Shown: positions 36,525 through 46,541, numbered from the stretch's first letter. The stretch: 64,000 bases of DNA from Pseudomonas delhiensis (GCF_900187975.1 NZ_FZPC01000016.1:102370-166369), one strand, 5' to 3'. Numbers and translations are program-made. Notes: generated by a model from the letters alone, not told the origin.

Positions 36525-37451
36525 TCAGATGCCCCACGCGAAGGGGTCCTGCTCGTCGATCAGCAGCGTGCTGTCGGCGGTCATGTAGGCGCGGCCGGTG
36601 ATGAACGGGCGGATGCGCTCGCCTTCCCATTCGTAGCGGCCCTCGAAACGGCTGCCGGTGATGCCGGCCTGCACCCAGGCCTGCCCGGGGGCCAGCTTGC
36701 CATCGGCGGCCAGGCAGGCCAGCTTGGCGCTGGTGCCGGTGCCGCAGGGCGAACGGTCGTAGGCCTTGCCCGGGCACATGACGAAGTTGCGGCTGTCGGC
36801 CTCCTCGTCGTCGGCGAACAGCTCGACGTGGTCGATCGGCGCGCCGTCTTCGCCGTGGATGCCCTGGGCCTCCAGCGCCTTGAGCAGCGCCCAGGTGAAG
36901 TCGGTGAGGGCCTCGACGTTGTCCAGTTGCAGCCGCAGGCCATGCTCGGCCACCAGGAAGAACCAGTTGCCGCCCCAGGCGATGTCGCCGTGCACGCGGC
37001 CGTGGCCGGGCACCTCCACCGGCACCTGCCGGCGGTAGCGGTAGGCCGGCACGTTGCCGATGGTGACGGCGCCGTCCTCGTGCAGGGTGGCGCTGACCGG
37101 GCCCACCGGGGTGTCGATCTTGTGCAGGCCCGGGCCGATCAGCCCGAGGTGGTGCAGCGAGGCGACCAGGCCGATGGTGCCGTGGCCGCACATGTTCAGG
37201 TAGCCGGCGTTGTTGAAGAAGATCACGCCGCAGGTGGCGTCGGCCGACACCGGCTCGCAATAGAGCGCGCCCACCAGCACGTCGTTGCCGCGCGGCTCCA
37301 GCAGGCAGGCGCGGCGCCAGTGGTCGTGCCGCTCGCGCAGGGCATCGCGCTTCTCGGCCATGCTGGCGCTGGCCAGCTCGGGGAAGCCTTTCATCACCAG
37401 GCGGGTGGGTTCGCCACCGGTGTGGGAATCGATGATGTGTATGCGTTTCAT
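36525..37451 (-). CDS. lhpA: 4-hydroxyproline 2-epimerase
   Basis: 308 residues of the proline racemase family. The two catalytic residues are cysteines, Cys88 in NMCGHG and Cys236 in [10 protein letters not shown], the pattern of true epimerases; the dehydratase branch has Thr or Ser at one position. [12 protein letters not shown] opens the protein. It interconverts trans-4-hydroxy-L-proline and cis-4-hydroxy-D-proline, the entry step of the pathway. The deaminase gene follows 52 bp downstream and the permease gene ends 68 bp upstream, so all five minus-strand genes may be one transcript. Confidence 0.92.
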   Translation of the reverse strand: MKRIHIIDSHTGGEPTRLVMKGFPELASASMAEKRDALRERHDHWRRACLLEPRGNDVLVGALYCEPVSADATCGVIFFNNAGYLNMCGHGTIGLVASLHHLGLIGPGLHKIDTPVGPVSATLHEDGAVTIGNVPAYRYRRQVPVEVPGHGRVHGDIAWGGNWFFLVAEHGLRLQLDNVEALTDFTWALLKALEAQGIHGEDGAPIDHVELFADDEEADSRNFVMCPGKAYDRSPCGTGTSAKLACLAADGKLAPGQAWVQAGITGSRFEGRYEWEGERIRPFITGRAYMTADSTLLIDEQDPFAWGI

Positions 37452-37519
37452 GTAGCTGTCCGTTGAAAGTGCCCGAAGGCGATGAGGTCGCTCGTGTCCC
37501 CTGCTCCGCTCGCCCGGCG

Positions 37520-39148
37520 TCAGGACGAGGCCTGGGCGTAGCCGCCCAGGGGGCGCCGGCCGTCGGCCTCGTCGGCCTCGGCGTCGCTTTCGTCGTCGCC
37601 GGTCAGGCGGACCAGGTGGGCGGGCACGCCGGTCGCCGCGCCCCAGTAGTAGATGCCCATGGCGCAGACGGCCACGGCCAGGGTGTCGAACGGATGGGCG
37701 AGCACGCCGATGCCGCCGAAGCTGCCGAGCCAGGACAGCGCGATGGTCACGGCATAGAAGCCGATCAGCCAGGCCGAGGAACGCACCTGCCGGCGCAGGT
37801 CCAGGTGGCGGGTCGGCACGAAGCGGCCGCACAGCAGGTACACCACGAACATCAGGATCTGCAGGCCGAGCAGCCAGGACACGGTGCCCCAGCCCGACCA
37901 GTAGACGATCAGCGCGGCGATGACGAAGGACAGCGGGCCGAGCACGCCCATGCCCTTGACCTGGAACGGGCGCGGCATGCCGGGCGCGCTGCGGCGCAGG
38001 GCCGCCACGGATACCGGCGCCACGGCGTAGCTGAGCACCAGGGCCGCCGAGACCACGTTGATCAGCGCTTCCCAGGACGGGAACGGCAGGGTCCAGAACA
38101 CCGACAGGCCGAAGGTCAGCCACAGCGCCGGGCGCGGGATGCCGGACTTCTCGTCGACGCGGGTGAACACCTTGAAGAAGGTCCCGGTCTGCGCCCAGCC
38201 ATAGACCACCCGCGGGGTGGCGTTCATGTAGATGTTGCCGCAGCCGCTGGGGGAAATGACCGCGTCGGCCACCACCAGGTAGGCCAGCCAGCCCACGCCC
38301 AGGGCCAGGGCGATGTCGCGGTAAGGCAGGGCCAGTTCCCGGGAGACGCCGGCCCAGCCGTTGGCCAGCATTTCCGTGGGCACGCCGCCGAGGAAGGCCG
38401 TTTGCAGCAGCACGTAGATGGCCGTGGAGAGCAGCACGGAAAGGATCAGCGCGAAGGGGATGGTGCGCTGCGGGTTCTTCACCTCGCTGGCCACCGAGAT
38501 GATCGGCGTCAGCCCCAGGTAGGCGAAGATGACGCCACCGGCGGAAACCGCCATCTCCACGCCCGACAGGCCGAAGGGCGCGAAGCCCTGGGCCGAGAAG
38601 TTCTCCGGCTTGAAGAAGCTGAACAGCACGCCGATGACCAGCAGCGGCACGACGAACTTGAACAGGCTGATCAGGTTGTTGGCCTTGGCGAAGGTCTTCA
38701 CGCTGCGGTAGTTGAGCAGGAAGAACAGGCAAAGCAGGCCGAACTGCACCAGCCAGCCAGCGGCCGTGGGGTCGCTGGAGCCGGCCTGGGTCAACCCGGG
38801 GAACCAGGCGGCGGCGTACTGGCGGGAGGCGACGACCTCGATCGCCACCAGGCTGGAAAAGGCGATCAGGGTGATGAAGCCCATCAGGTAGCCCAGCAGC
38901 GGGCCGTGCGAGTACACCGGGTAGCGCACCACGCCGCCGGCGCGCGGCAGGGCCGCCCCCAGCTCGCAGTAGACGATGCCCAGCAGCAGCACGGCGAAGC
39001 CGCCCAGCAGCCAGGAGAAGATGCCCGCCGGGCCGGCGATGGCGGAAACGTGACTGGCCGCGAACAGCCATCCGGAACCGAAGATGGCTCCCAACCCGAT
39101 AAACGTGAGGTCCATCAACGAGAGTTGTTTCTTGAACTTGCCTGACAT
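37520..39148 (-). CDS. APC-superfamily amino-acid permease, probably for hydroxyproline
   Basis: 542 residues with 12-14 hydrophobic segments. The APC helix-1 signature [14 protein letters not shown] is near residue 16, and helix 6 carries [19 protein letters not shown]. The C-terminal tail is acidic and cytoplasmic ([12 protein letters not shown]). Being first in the minus-strand catabolic cluster and divergent from the AraC regulator, it most likely imports hydroxyproline by proton symport. P. aeruginosa uses an ABC importer for this instead. The start follows GAAGG. Confidence 0.85.
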   Translation of the reverse strand: MSGKFKKQLSLMDLTFIGLGAIFGSGWLFAASHVSAIAGPAGIFSWLLGGFAVLLLGIVYCELGAALPRAGGVVRYPVYSHGPLLGYLMGFITLIAFSSLVAIEVVASRQYAAAWFPGLTQAGSSDPTAAGWLVQFGLLCLFFLLNYRSVKTFAKANNLISLFKFVVPLLVIGVLFSFFKPENFSAQGFAPFGLSGVEMAVSAGGVIFAYLGLTPIISVASEVKNPQRTIPFALILSVLLSTAIYVLLQTAFLGGVPTEMLANGWAGVSRELALPYRDIALALGVGWLAYLVVADAVISPSGCGNIYMNATPRVVYGWAQTGTFFKVFTRVDEKSGIPRPALWLTFGLSVFWTLPFPSWEALINVVSAALVLSYAVAPVSVAALRRSAPGMPRPFQVKGMGVLGPLSFVIAALIVYWSGWGTVSWLLGLQILMFVVYLLCGRFVPTRHLDLRRQVRSSAWLIGFYAVTIALSWLGSFGGIGVLAHPFDTLAVAVCAMGIYYWGAATGVPAHLVRLTGDDESDAEADEADGRRPLGGYAQASS

Positions 39149-39471
39149 GGCGTCGCCTTCTTGTGCGTTGTTGGATAGGCAGATGCGTTGCCACTCGAGG
39201 CTGCGGCCCAGGTGCTGCCCGCAGGGACGAGTCGGCCGGCGGCAACCGCTTGTTCTGTGAAGCTCGGCTACCCGCGTCGGCCATAGAGTGGACCCGGGCG
39301 GCGCCCGCGCGCTTGATGGTTTTCTTCAGCACGGATGACGAAATCGGCACAATTGCGCCGCTCGTCAGCGGCTCGCCCGCACTGCCCCGGCATGCGCTCG
39401 ACAGGCCGAGGGGCCTTGCGGCAAGCTGCCCGCCACCTTGTTGCCAGGCGGCTTTCGGGAGGCACGGAACC
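39149..39471. promoter_or_regulatory. Divergent control region of the hydroxyproline cluster
   Basis: 323 bp between the permease and the AraC gene with no gene of its own. On the minus strand, 39178-39193 reads TGGCAACGCATCTGCC. It has GG and GC at sigma-54 spacing, and a start site would fall about 20 bases before the permease ATG. AraC activators normally work with sigma-70, so this may be a chance match. I did not find a clear AraC direct repeat. Confidence 0.4.
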
Positions 39472-40251
39472 ATGACGCAGAACCTGCTCGCGCTGCTGTG
39501 CCAGGGGCACGGACTGCAGCGGCCCGAGACCATGGAAGCGCTGCTGGCGGGCGTGTCGCTGCTGCTGCCGATGCTGGACGTGATCCCCAATGCCGCGATC
39601 TTCATCAAGGACACCCAGGCGCGCTACGTCATGGCCAACCGCACGCTGGTCCAGCGCTGCGGCCTGAAGCACCTGCAGCCGCTGCTGGGCAAGACCAGCG
39701 CCGAGGTGTTCCCGGCGCAACTGGGCCCGGGCTATACCGAGCAGGATCGCCGCGTGCTGGAGCAGGGCCAGGTACTGGAGGACAAGCTGGAGCTGCACCT
39801 GTACGGCAGCCGCGAGCCGGGCTGGTGCCTGACGCACAAGCGCCCCCTGTACAACCGCAACGGCGGGATCATCGGCCTGGTGGGCATCTCGGTGGACCTG
39901 CAATCGGCCAGCGATACCCATCCGGCCTACCGGCGCCTCGCCGCGGTGGACGAGTACATCCGCGCGCACTTCCACCAGCCCATCAGCCTGGACGAGCTGA
40001 CGCGGATCAGCGACCTCTCGGTGGCCCAGCTCGAGCGCTACTGCAAGCGCGTGTTCCACCTCACGCCACGGCAGCTGATCCACAAGGTGCGCCTGGAACA
40101 CGCCCACCGGCTGCTGCATACCGACCTGCCGATCACCGAGGTCGCCCTGCAATGCGGCTACACCGACCACAGCGCGTTCAGCCGGCAGTTCAAGCAGTTG
40201 ACCGGCTTCACCCCGCGGCAGTACCGCCAGGCGACCGGCCTGGAAGCCTAG
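39472..40251 (+). CDS. lhpR: PAS-AraC transcriptional regulator of hydroxyproline use
   Basis: 259 residues from the ATG after GGGAGG; upstream in-frame sequence is atypical. Residues ~30-135 form a PAS-like domain ([20 protein letters not shown], then a return to [13 protein letters not shown]). The C-terminal ~100 residues are two AraC helix-turn-helix motifs ending in [19 protein letters not shown]. It is divergent from the permease gene and should activate the catabolic genes with hydroxyproline or a pathway intermediate bound. The PAS domain is the probable ligand site. Confidence 0.82.
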   Translation: MTQNLLALLCQGHGLQRPETMEALLAGVSLLLPMLDVIPNAAIFIKDTQARYVMANRTLVQRCGLKHLQPLLGKTSAEVFPAQLGPGYTEQDRRVLEQGQVLEDKLELHLYGSREPGWCLTHKRPLYNRNGGIIGLVGISVDLQSASDTHPAYRRLAAVDEYIRAHFHQPISLDELTRISDLSVAQLERYCKRVFHLTPRQLIHKVRLEHAHRLLHTDLPITEVALQCGYTDHSAFSRQFKQLTGFTPRQYRQATGLEA

Positions 40252-40381
40252 CGCGCCCGCCCCGCCGCGGCGCGCGAACGTCGGAAGCCCGGGCCCGCCA
40301 ACGCTCCGCCTGCTATTTTTTCACGGCGACCGCCGGCCGGCGGGAGAGATTCCAAGGGTTCGATTGCAGAGGAGATGCAGC

Positions 40382-40774
40382 ATGGACCGGTTCACCGGCG
40401 GTTGCCTGTGCGGCAACGTCCGTCTCGTGGCATCGGGGCGTCCCTACCGGGTCGGCCTCTGCCACTGCCTAGACTGCCGCAAGCACCATGGCGCCCTGTT
40501 CCACGCCTCGGCGATATTCCCCGAGGCCGCGGTGGCCATCGAAGGCGAGACCCACGACTACGCGGGGCGCCATTTCTGCCCGCGGTGCGGCTCTTCGGTG
40601 TTCCTGCGCAGCGCGGACGAAGTGGAAGTGAACCTGGGCGCCCTGGACGCCCCGGACCAGTTCGTGCCGACCTACGAACTCTGGACCGTTCGACGCGAAT
40701 CCTGGCTGCCGGCGTTTCCGCTGGCCAGGCACTACGAGCGCGATCGCGAGGGTACCGGCCGCTTCGAGGAGTAA
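40382..40774 (+). CDS. GFA-family zinc protein (CENP-V fold)
   Basis: 130 residues from the ATG after GAGGAG. The zinc-ligand pattern is Cys8, Cys10, Cys27, Cys29, Cys32, Cys66 and Cys69. It is of the short type, related to the protein at 14,314 and different from Gfa proper. Function unknown; formaldehyde activation should not be assumed. It is transcribed alone, 130 bp after lhpR. Confidence 0.82.
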   Translation: MDRFTGGCLCGNVRLVASGRPYRVGLCHCLDCRKHHGALFHASAIFPEAAVAIEGETHDYAGRHFCPRCGSSVFLRSADEVEVNLGALDAPDQFVPTYELWTVRRESWLPAFPLARHYERDREGTGRFEE

Positions 40775-40907
40775 GCGGCGCAACGGACGGAAAACGCAGC
40801 CCACGGACAGATCGCGCCGTGATTCTCCCGGCGCCGCGAACTGTAATATCCCGGTTCGCAAGCATGCCGATAGTAGCCCCCGCCAACCCGCTCGAAGAGG
40901 CTACATC

Positions 40908-42827
40908 GTGCTGCATCGTGTCCTGTTCTCCCTGTCCGCCCTCAGCCTGTCCATCGCCGCCCACGCCGCCGAGACCTATACCCTCGACACCCCGCGGCTG
41001 ACCGGCATCGACAATTTCCGCGACATCGCCGGAACCACCACCGCCTACACCACCGCCAACGACGGCACCCTGCGCGCCGGGGTGTTCTACCGCTCCAACG
41101 CGCTGACGCCCACGGCCTCGGACCTGGCCACGCTCGATGGCCTGGGGATCAGCAACGTCTTCGACCTGCGCACCCCCAGCGAAATCGCCGCCACGCCCGA
41201 CACCCTGCCGGCCGGCGCGGCCTACCGGAACATCGACATCATCGGCAGCACCACCTCCGGCGCCAACGTCACCAACATTTCCTTCAGCAGCGCCGCCCAG
41301 GCGGTGGCCATGATGGAAGAAACCAACCGCGCCTTCGTCAGCGACGCCGGCATGCGCAGCCAGTTCGCCGTGCTGTTCAACGAGCTGGCCGCGGCCGACG
41401 GCGCCGCCCTCTTCCACTGCACCGCCGGCAAGGACCGCACCGGCTGGACCGCCGCCGTGCTGCTGAGCATCGCCGGGGTGGACAGCACCACCATCATGCA
41501 GAGCTACCTGGCCACCAACGACTACACCGCCGCCCGCGTCGCCGCCACCCTGGCGGCGCTGCCACCGAGCATGGCCGCCATCTACGCGCCCCTGCTCGGC
41601 GTACAGGCCAGCTACCTGCAGGCCGGCCTGGACGAGGTGGTGGCGCAGTACGGCAGCATGGACAACTACCTGAAGGAAGGCCTGGGCCTGTCCCAGGAAA
41701 CCATTTATGTGCTGCGCGGCAAGATGGTCTACTACAACAGCCTGCCCGGCACCCTGGGCCTTTCCGGCAACGCCGCCGCCGGCGCGCAGTTGCTGCAGCA
41801 ACTGCAGAACACCAGCCTCTCCGGCGCCTACAGCGCCTACAACTACTACCTGCAATCGGCCATCGACGCCGGCAGCCTCGGCGGCGTCGAAGCCACCGTC
41901 GGCGGCCAGGTGCACGCCGATGCGGCCAGCTACCTGCTGCGCCAGGACGCGCTGATCGACAGGGCCGCCGCGCCCTTCGCCAGCGGCACCGACCTCAAGG
42001 CCGGCCAGCGCCGCCTGTGGAGCACCGCCCTGGCCGGCTACCAGGGCAACGACGGCTCGGCCCGGGCGGCCAGCAGCAACGAGCACAGCCAGGGCCTGAT
42101 GATCGGCCTGACCCAGCGCTTCAGCGAGCAGCTCAGCGCCAACGCCGGCTTCGGCTACAGCCGCGGCAGCGTCGGCGGCGCGGGCGGCGACGTGGACACC
42201 GAGCTGACCTTCCTCCGCGCCGGCGCGCGCTTCGCCCCAGGCAGCCTGGAACGGGGCCTGTTCGTCGACGCGAACCTGAGCGCCGGCTGGCTCGACTACG
42301 ACAGCAAGCGCGAGCTGGGCGGCGGCCTGGGCAGCGCCAAGGGCGACACCCACGGCACCCTCAGCGGCGGCAGCCTGGCGCTGGGCTACCGCGTCCCGGT
42401 GCGCGACGCGATCCTCGAACCGAGCCTGGGCCTGCGCATCAGCCACCTGGACCTGTCCGGCTTCCAGGAGAAAGGCAGCGAACTGGCCCTGGACGTCGAC
42501 GGCATCGAGCAGACCCGTCGCAGCGCCGTCGCCAACCTGAAGGTGAGCTTCATGCCCATCGCGCTGCGCGGCGGCTGGCAACTGGCGCCGGGCCTGGACC
42601 TGGGCTACGACCACGCGCTGGGCGACTACCAGGTCGACAGCGAAGGCCACCTGCTGGGCCTGGACGTCGCCCAGCGCGCCGCCTTCGACAGCCGCGACCA
42701 GTTCAGCGGCGCGGTGAACGTCATGGCCAGCCTCGGCGACTTGAGCGTCGGCGCCGAGGTCGGCGCCCTCGCCGGCAGCGGCAGCCATGGCTACAGCGGC
42801 AGCCTCAAGGCCAGCTACCAGTTCTGA
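40908..42827 (+). CDS. Secreted tyrosine-phosphatase autotransporter
   Basis: 639 residues from a GTG after AAGAGG. The signal peptide ends near AHA-AET (residue 20). Residues ~30-270 are a Y_phosphatase3-type domain: NFRDI, then the CX5R loop HCTAGKDRTG with Cys171 and Arg177. From about 370 to the end is an autotransporter beta-barrel of alternating hydrophobic strands, ending in a C-terminal Phe (SYQF), as BAM substrates do. The phosphatase should therefore be displayed at the cell surface or released. Its target may be phosphotyrosine, phosphoserine or phosphoinositide; none is proven. Confidence 0.85.
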   Translation: MLHRVLFSLSALSLSIAAHAAETYTLDTPRLTGIDNFRDIAGTTTAYTTANDGTLRAGVFYRSNALTPTASDLATLDGLGISNVFDLRTPSEIAATPDTLPAGAAYRNIDIIGSTTSGANVTNISFSSAAQAVAMMEETNRAFVSDAGMRSQFAVLFNELAAADGAALFHCTAGKDRTGWTAAVLLSIAGVDSTTIMQSYLATNDYTAARVAATLAALPPSMAAIYAPLLGVQASYLQAGLDEVVAQYGSMDNYLKEGLGLSQETIYVLRGKMVYYNSLPGTLGLSGNAAAGAQLLQQLQNTSLSGAYSAYNYYLQSAIDAGSLGGVEATVGGQVHADAASYLLRQDALIDRAAAPFASGTDLKAGQRRLWSTALAGYQGNDGSARAASSNEHSQGLMIGLTQRFSEQLSANAGFGYSRGSVGGAGGDVDTELTFLRAGARFAPGSLERGLFVDANLSAGWLDYDSKRELGGGLGSAKGDTHGTLSGGSLALGYRVPVRDAILEPSLGLRISHLDLSGFQEKGSELALDVDGIEQTRRSAVANLKVSFMPIALRGGWQLAPGLDLGYDHALGDYQVDSEGHLLGLDVAQRAAFDSRDQFSGAVNVMASLGDLSVGAEVGALAGSGSHGYSGSLKASYQF

Positions 42828-42862
42828 CCGCCCGCCCTGCCCGGCCGGCTGGCCGGGCATCG

Positions 42863-43846
42863 CTAGTGGCGGATGCCCTTGCGCACCTCCGCCGGGCTCA
42901 GCCCGAAGGCGCCCTGGAAGTACTGGCAGAAGCGGCCGACGTTGCTGAAGCCCAGGCCCAGGGCGATCTCGCTGACCGAGGGCGAAGCGTCCTGCCGCAG
43001 CGCGTCGTACGCCCGCTCCAGGCGGACCTGGCGCTGGTAGGCGACGATGGAGCTGCCGACGAAGCGCCGGAAGCCCTCCTGCAGGGCGCGCAGGCTGACG
43101 TTCGTCAGCGCGGCCAGCTCACCGCCGCTGACCAGGGCGTCGGGATGCGCGCGGATGTACTCCACGGCCAGCTTCACGTGGCGCGGCGCGATCGACGGCC
43201 CCGGCCGGCGCAGCGCCTCGCTGTAGTTGTGCGGCCAGGCTTCCAGCACCGAATCCACCAGCATCTCCTGCAGGCGGGCGGGCATCAGCGCGCTGGAGGC
43301 GACCAGGGCGTCGAACTCCGCGCCGGTGGCCAGGCCGACGATGGCCTTGATCCCCTGGAAGGCCTCCACCTTCAGGTCCACCACCGGCTGGAAACGCACC
43401 GGCTGCACGACCGGCCGGCCGAGCAGCAGCGACAGCCGCCGGGCGAACAACCCGCGGCGCACCGACAGCCCATGCTGCGAGTGGCCATCGACGAAGCCCA
43501 CCGAGCGCACCGCGGCCTTCTCGATGGCAAGGCCCACCTGGGGCACGCCCACGATCTGGTCCGCCTGGTTGAAGACGATGCGCCCGGCGGTGGGAAAGAC
43601 GAAGGTGATCTCGTCGTCCAGGTCGGGCAGCGCGGTGAGGAAATCGCCGCGAAAGCTCAGGCGCCGGAAGCTGACGCCCTCGTAGCGCCCGTAGACGCCG
43701 GCGATGGCGACCTTGCGCTGCGGCGGCGGCAGCCCGGCATAGAGGTCGCCGAACATCCGCGTGAAAAGCGCGCCGAACTCGTCGGCGTGCATGTCCTCGG
43801 AACGGATGAGAAACGGCTTGCGCGCAGTACCTGTGTCCACCTTCAT
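42863..43846 (-). CDS. AraC-family transcriptional regulator
   Basis: 327 residues from the ATG after AGAGGGGG. Residues ~20-200 resemble the AraC_binding_2 (cupin-like) sensor domain. The last ~100 carry the paired HTH ending in GFSNVGRFCQYFQGAFG, the usual AraC pattern. It is divergent from the AhpD-like gene (217-bp gap), a likely target, and converges with the phosphatase autotransporter. Effector unknown; an aromatic or aldehyde compound would fit relatives. Confidence 0.85.
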   Translation of the reverse strand: MKVDTGTARKPFLIRSEDMHADEFGALFTRMFGDLYAGLPPPQRKVAIAGVYGRYEGVSFRRLSFRGDFLTALPDLDDEITFVFPTAGRIVFNQADQIVGVPQVGLAIEKAAVRSVGFVDGHSQHGLSVRRGLFARRLSLLLGRPVVQPVRFQPVVDLKVEAFQGIKAIVGLATGAEFDALVASSALMPARLQEMLVDSVLEAWPHNYSEALRRPGPSIAPRHVKLAVEYIRAHPDALVSGGELAALTNVSLRALQEGFRRFVGSSIVAYQRQVRLERAYDALRQDASPSVSEIALGLGFSNVGRFCQYFQGAFGLSPAEVRKGIRH

Positions 43847-44063
43847 GCCCCCTCTGCCGGCAACGCCAAGGAACTGCCCGGCACGGCGGGCAGCATGCGG
43901 GGGCGCAGGGTAGCGGCCGCAGGTTACAAGCGCGTGATGCCGCGCCCTCCTCCCAAAGTCCCGCCCATCCACCGCCAAAGGCGTAGTGCCCCGCGCCGCG
44001 CCAGTGGGTAGCGTCATCGGCACCTGTCGGCTGCCAAGGCAGCATCACCCGGAGGATGGACGC

Positions 44064-44405
44064 ATGATGGACTGGAACGCACACCGCAATCAGCTGATGG
44101 CCGGCGTGGGCGAGCTCGGGAAGCTCTCCCCGGGCACCGTCGACGGCTACCTCACCGCCAGCGGCGCCGGCCAGGAAACCGGCCACCTGGACGCCAAGAC
44201 GCGCCAGCTGATCTCCCTGGCCGTGGCGGTGACCACCCGCTGCGACGGCTGCATTTCGGTACACGCCGCCGAAGCGGTGAAGGAAGGCGCCAGCAAGGCG
44301 GAAATCGCCGAGGCCCTGGGCGTGGCGGTGGCGATGAACACCGGCGCCGCCCTGGTGTACTCCACGCGGGTGCTGGCCGCGGTGGAGCAGGCGGGCGGTG
44401 TCTGA
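44064..44405 (+). CDS. AhpD-like carboxymuconolactone-decarboxylase-family protein
   Basis: 113 residues, all-helical. The AhpD redox motif is present: Cys60 and Cys63 in RCDGCISVHA, with His67 completing the proton relay. Members act as alkylhydroperoxidases or as small oxidoreductases. The ATG follows GGAGG; a second ATG directly after it is possible. Likely controlled by the divergent AraC gene. Confidence 0.85.
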   Translation: MMDWNAHRNQLMAGVGELGKLSPGTVDGYLTASGAGQETGHLDAKTRQLISLAVAVTTRCDGCISVHAAEAVKEGASKAEIAEALGVAVAMNTGAALVYSTRVLAAVEQAGGV

Positions 44406-44411
44406 AAGGAA

Positions 44412-44603
44412 AATCGCGGACGGAGTCCGCTCCTGCAGGTTGACGCCGAACCTGCCGCCCACGCCGGACAGCCCCCTCTCCCTTCAGGGAGAGGGAACGG
44501 CGTAAACCTGTAGGAGCGGGCCCTGCCCGCGATTCGCGCGCAGGGCGCGCTCCTACAAGGGAATGGCGCGGGCCGGGCTACGTAGGACTCCGTCCGCGAT
44601 TGC
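44412..44603 (+). repeat. REP cluster with the 47-bp unit (copy 4)
   Basis: It contains a half unit at 44412-44435 (ATCGCGGACGGAGTCCGCTC), a copy of the CCCTCTCCCTTCAGGGAGAG family near 44473-44495, the intact 47-bp unit at 44510-44556, and another half unit at about 44580-44600. It fills the gap between two convergent genes, where it could act as a bidirectional terminator. Confidence 0.87.
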
Positions 44604-44613
44604 CCCGAACGGC

Positions 44614-45561
44614 CTAATGGGAAGACACATACACCGCCTCCCCATGCACCGGCGGAATCGCAAAACTCTCGCGCATCCGCCTGGCTTCCGCCTGGGGCGA
44701 ACGGCCGAACAGCCGCTTGAACTCCCGGTTGAACTGCGAGGCGCTGGCATAGCCGACGGCATGGCTGGCGGCCTGCGCCGTCATGCCCTGGCGCACGATC
44801 AGCAGCCGGGCCTGGTGCAGGCGCGTGCACTTCACGTACTGCATGGGCGAGGTCTGGGTGATCGCCTTGAAGTGGCTGTGGAACGACGGAACGCTCATGC
44901 CGGCTTCGTCGGCAAGCTGCGGCAGATCGAGCGGCTGCGCGTAATCGGCGTGGATGCGCCGCAGCGCCCTGGCGATCCTGCCGAAGCGCCCCTGCATGGC
45001 CAGCGCCGCGCGCATGGCATTGCCCTGGGCGCCGGTCAGCACTCGGAAATACAGCTCGCGCAGCAGGGCGGGGCCGAGAACCCTCGCCTCCAGGGGGTCG
45101 TTCAGCGCCGCCAGAAAGCGCAGGACGGAAGCGGCCAGCGCCTCGTCCATGGGGCTGGACATCATGCTCCGCGGCGCATCCTCCGGCGCGGGTGCCCGCT
45201 GCTGGTCGATCTGGATCATCAGTTCGGCGGCGAGTTGGAAATCCAGGTGCATGTAGAGGGCCAGCAGCGGGCGTTCGGCCGTCGCGTCCGTTTCCATGGT
45301 GAAGGGCACGGGCACCGCGACGGCCAGGTAATGCTGCTCGTCGTACACATAGACCTGGTCGCCGAAGTACCCGCGCTTGCAGCCCTGGCAGACGATCACG
45401 ATACCGGGGTCGTAGAGCACCGGCGTCCGGGCCAGCGGGCGATCCGACCTGAGGATGCGCACGCTGGCCAGGGACGTGAGGTTGTATCCCTCGTTGGGGG
45501 CCAGCGCCTCCAGCAGGGCGACCATGCGCGCCCGGTTGCGGTCGGATGCAATGCTGCTCAT
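44614..45561 (-). CDS. AraC-family regulator with N-terminal AraC_N domain
   Basis: 315 residues from the ATG at 45561; an earlier in-frame ATG would run into the leader of the divergent SDR gene. The N-terminal domain (VLYDPGIVIVCQGCKRGYFG) is the AraC_N type found beside oxidoreductase genes. The C-terminal HTH pair ends in VGYASASQFNREFKRLFG. It probably controls the divergent SDR gene 93 bp away. No strong ribosome site is visible. Confidence 0.85.
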   Translation of the reverse strand: MSSIASDRNRARMVALLEALAPNEGYNLTSLASVRILRSDRPLARTPVLYDPGIVIVCQGCKRGYFGDQVYVYDEQHYLAVAVPVPFTMETDATAERPLLALYMHLDFQLAAELMIQIDQQRAPAPEDAPRSMMSSPMDEALAASVLRFLAALNDPLEARVLGPALLRELYFRVLTGAQGNAMRAALAMQGRFGRIARALRRIHADYAQPLDLPQLADEAGMSVPSFHSHFKAITQTSPMQYVKCTRLHQARLLIVRQGMTAQAASHAVGYASASQFNREFKRLFGRSPQAEARRMRESFAIPPVHGEAVYVSSH

Positions 45562-45654
45562 AGAATCAGGCAATGAAGTCAGAAGATGAGGTCTCTCAAG
45601 CGGGCCGAATGGTGAGTATTGTGCACTCATTCCCCCTGCAATGGAGCCATCGCC

Positions 45655-46488
45655 ATGTCATCTTCCAAAACCTTGCTGATCACCGGCGCCAGCAGCGGCT
45701 TCGGGCTCGCCCTCGCCCAGGAGGCACTGGCCGACGGGCACCGCGTGGTGGGCACGGTGCGTACCGCGCAGGCAAAGGCCGCGCTCGAAGCGCTGGCCCC
45801 CGGCCGGGCAACGGGCCGCCTGCTGGACGTGACCGACTTCGCGGCCATCGAGCCGATGGTCGCCGAGGTCGAAAGCACCCTCGGCCCGCTGGACGTCCTG
45901 GTGAACAGCGCCGGGTACGGCCACGAAGGCATCCTCGAAGAGTCTCCGCTGTCGGAGATGCGCCGGCAGTTCGAGGTGAACGTGTTCGGCGCCGTGGCGA
46001 TGATGAAGGCCGTGCTGCCCTACATGCGCCAGCGCCGCCGCGGCCACATCCTGAACATCACCTCCATGGGCGGCTTCATCACCATGCCCGGCATCGCCTA
46101 CTACTGCGGCAGCAAGTTCGCGCTGGAGGGCATATCAGAAGTGGTGGGCAAGGAAGTCGAAGGCTTCGGCATCGCCGTGACCGCGGTCGCGCCCGGCTCC
46201 TTCCGCACTGACTGGGCCGGCCGCTCCATGGTGCGAAGCCCCCGCAGCATCGCCGACTACGATGCCCTCTTCGACCCCGTCCGCCAGGCGCGGCAGGAAA
46301 AAAGCGGCAAGCAGCTCGGCGACCCGAAGAAGGCGGCGCGCGCCATGCTGGAAGCGATCGGCTCGGCGAATCCCCCGGCCCACCTGCTGCTGGGCAGCGA
46401 CGCCCTCGGCCTGGTGCGCCAGAAACTGGGGGCGCTGGAAGAGGAAATAGCGGCCTGGGAAACCACCACCCGTTCCACGGATGGATAA
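45655..46488 (+). CDS. SDR-family oxidoreductase
   Basis: 277 residues from the ATG after GGAG. Nucleotide loop TGASSGFG is at residues 10-17, NSAGYGHEG near 83, and catalytic Tyr/Lys in YYCGSKFALEG. The extended C-terminus (SANPPAHLLLGSDAL) is typical of the large group of SDRs that accept ketones or retinol-like substrates. Divergent from an AraC_N regulator, a very common pairing. Natural substrate unknown. Confidence 0.87.
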   Translation: MSSSKTLLITGASSGFGLALAQEALADGHRVVGTVRTAQAKAALEALAPGRATGRLLDVTDFAAIEPMVAEVESTLGPLDVLVNSAGYGHEGILEESPLSEMRRQFEVNVFGAVAMMKAVLPYMRQRRRGHILNITSMGGFITMPGIAYYCGSKFALEGISEVVGKEVEGFGIAVTAVAPGSFRTDWAGRSMVRSPRSIADYDALFDPVRQARQEKSGKQLGDPKKAARAMLEAIGSANPPAHLLLGSDALGLVRQKLGALEEEIAAWETTTRSTDG

Positions 46489-46541
46489 GGCGTAGGCCTG
46501 TCCGCGATTGGATTCACCGGCCACGCCGGACACAGCCCCCT

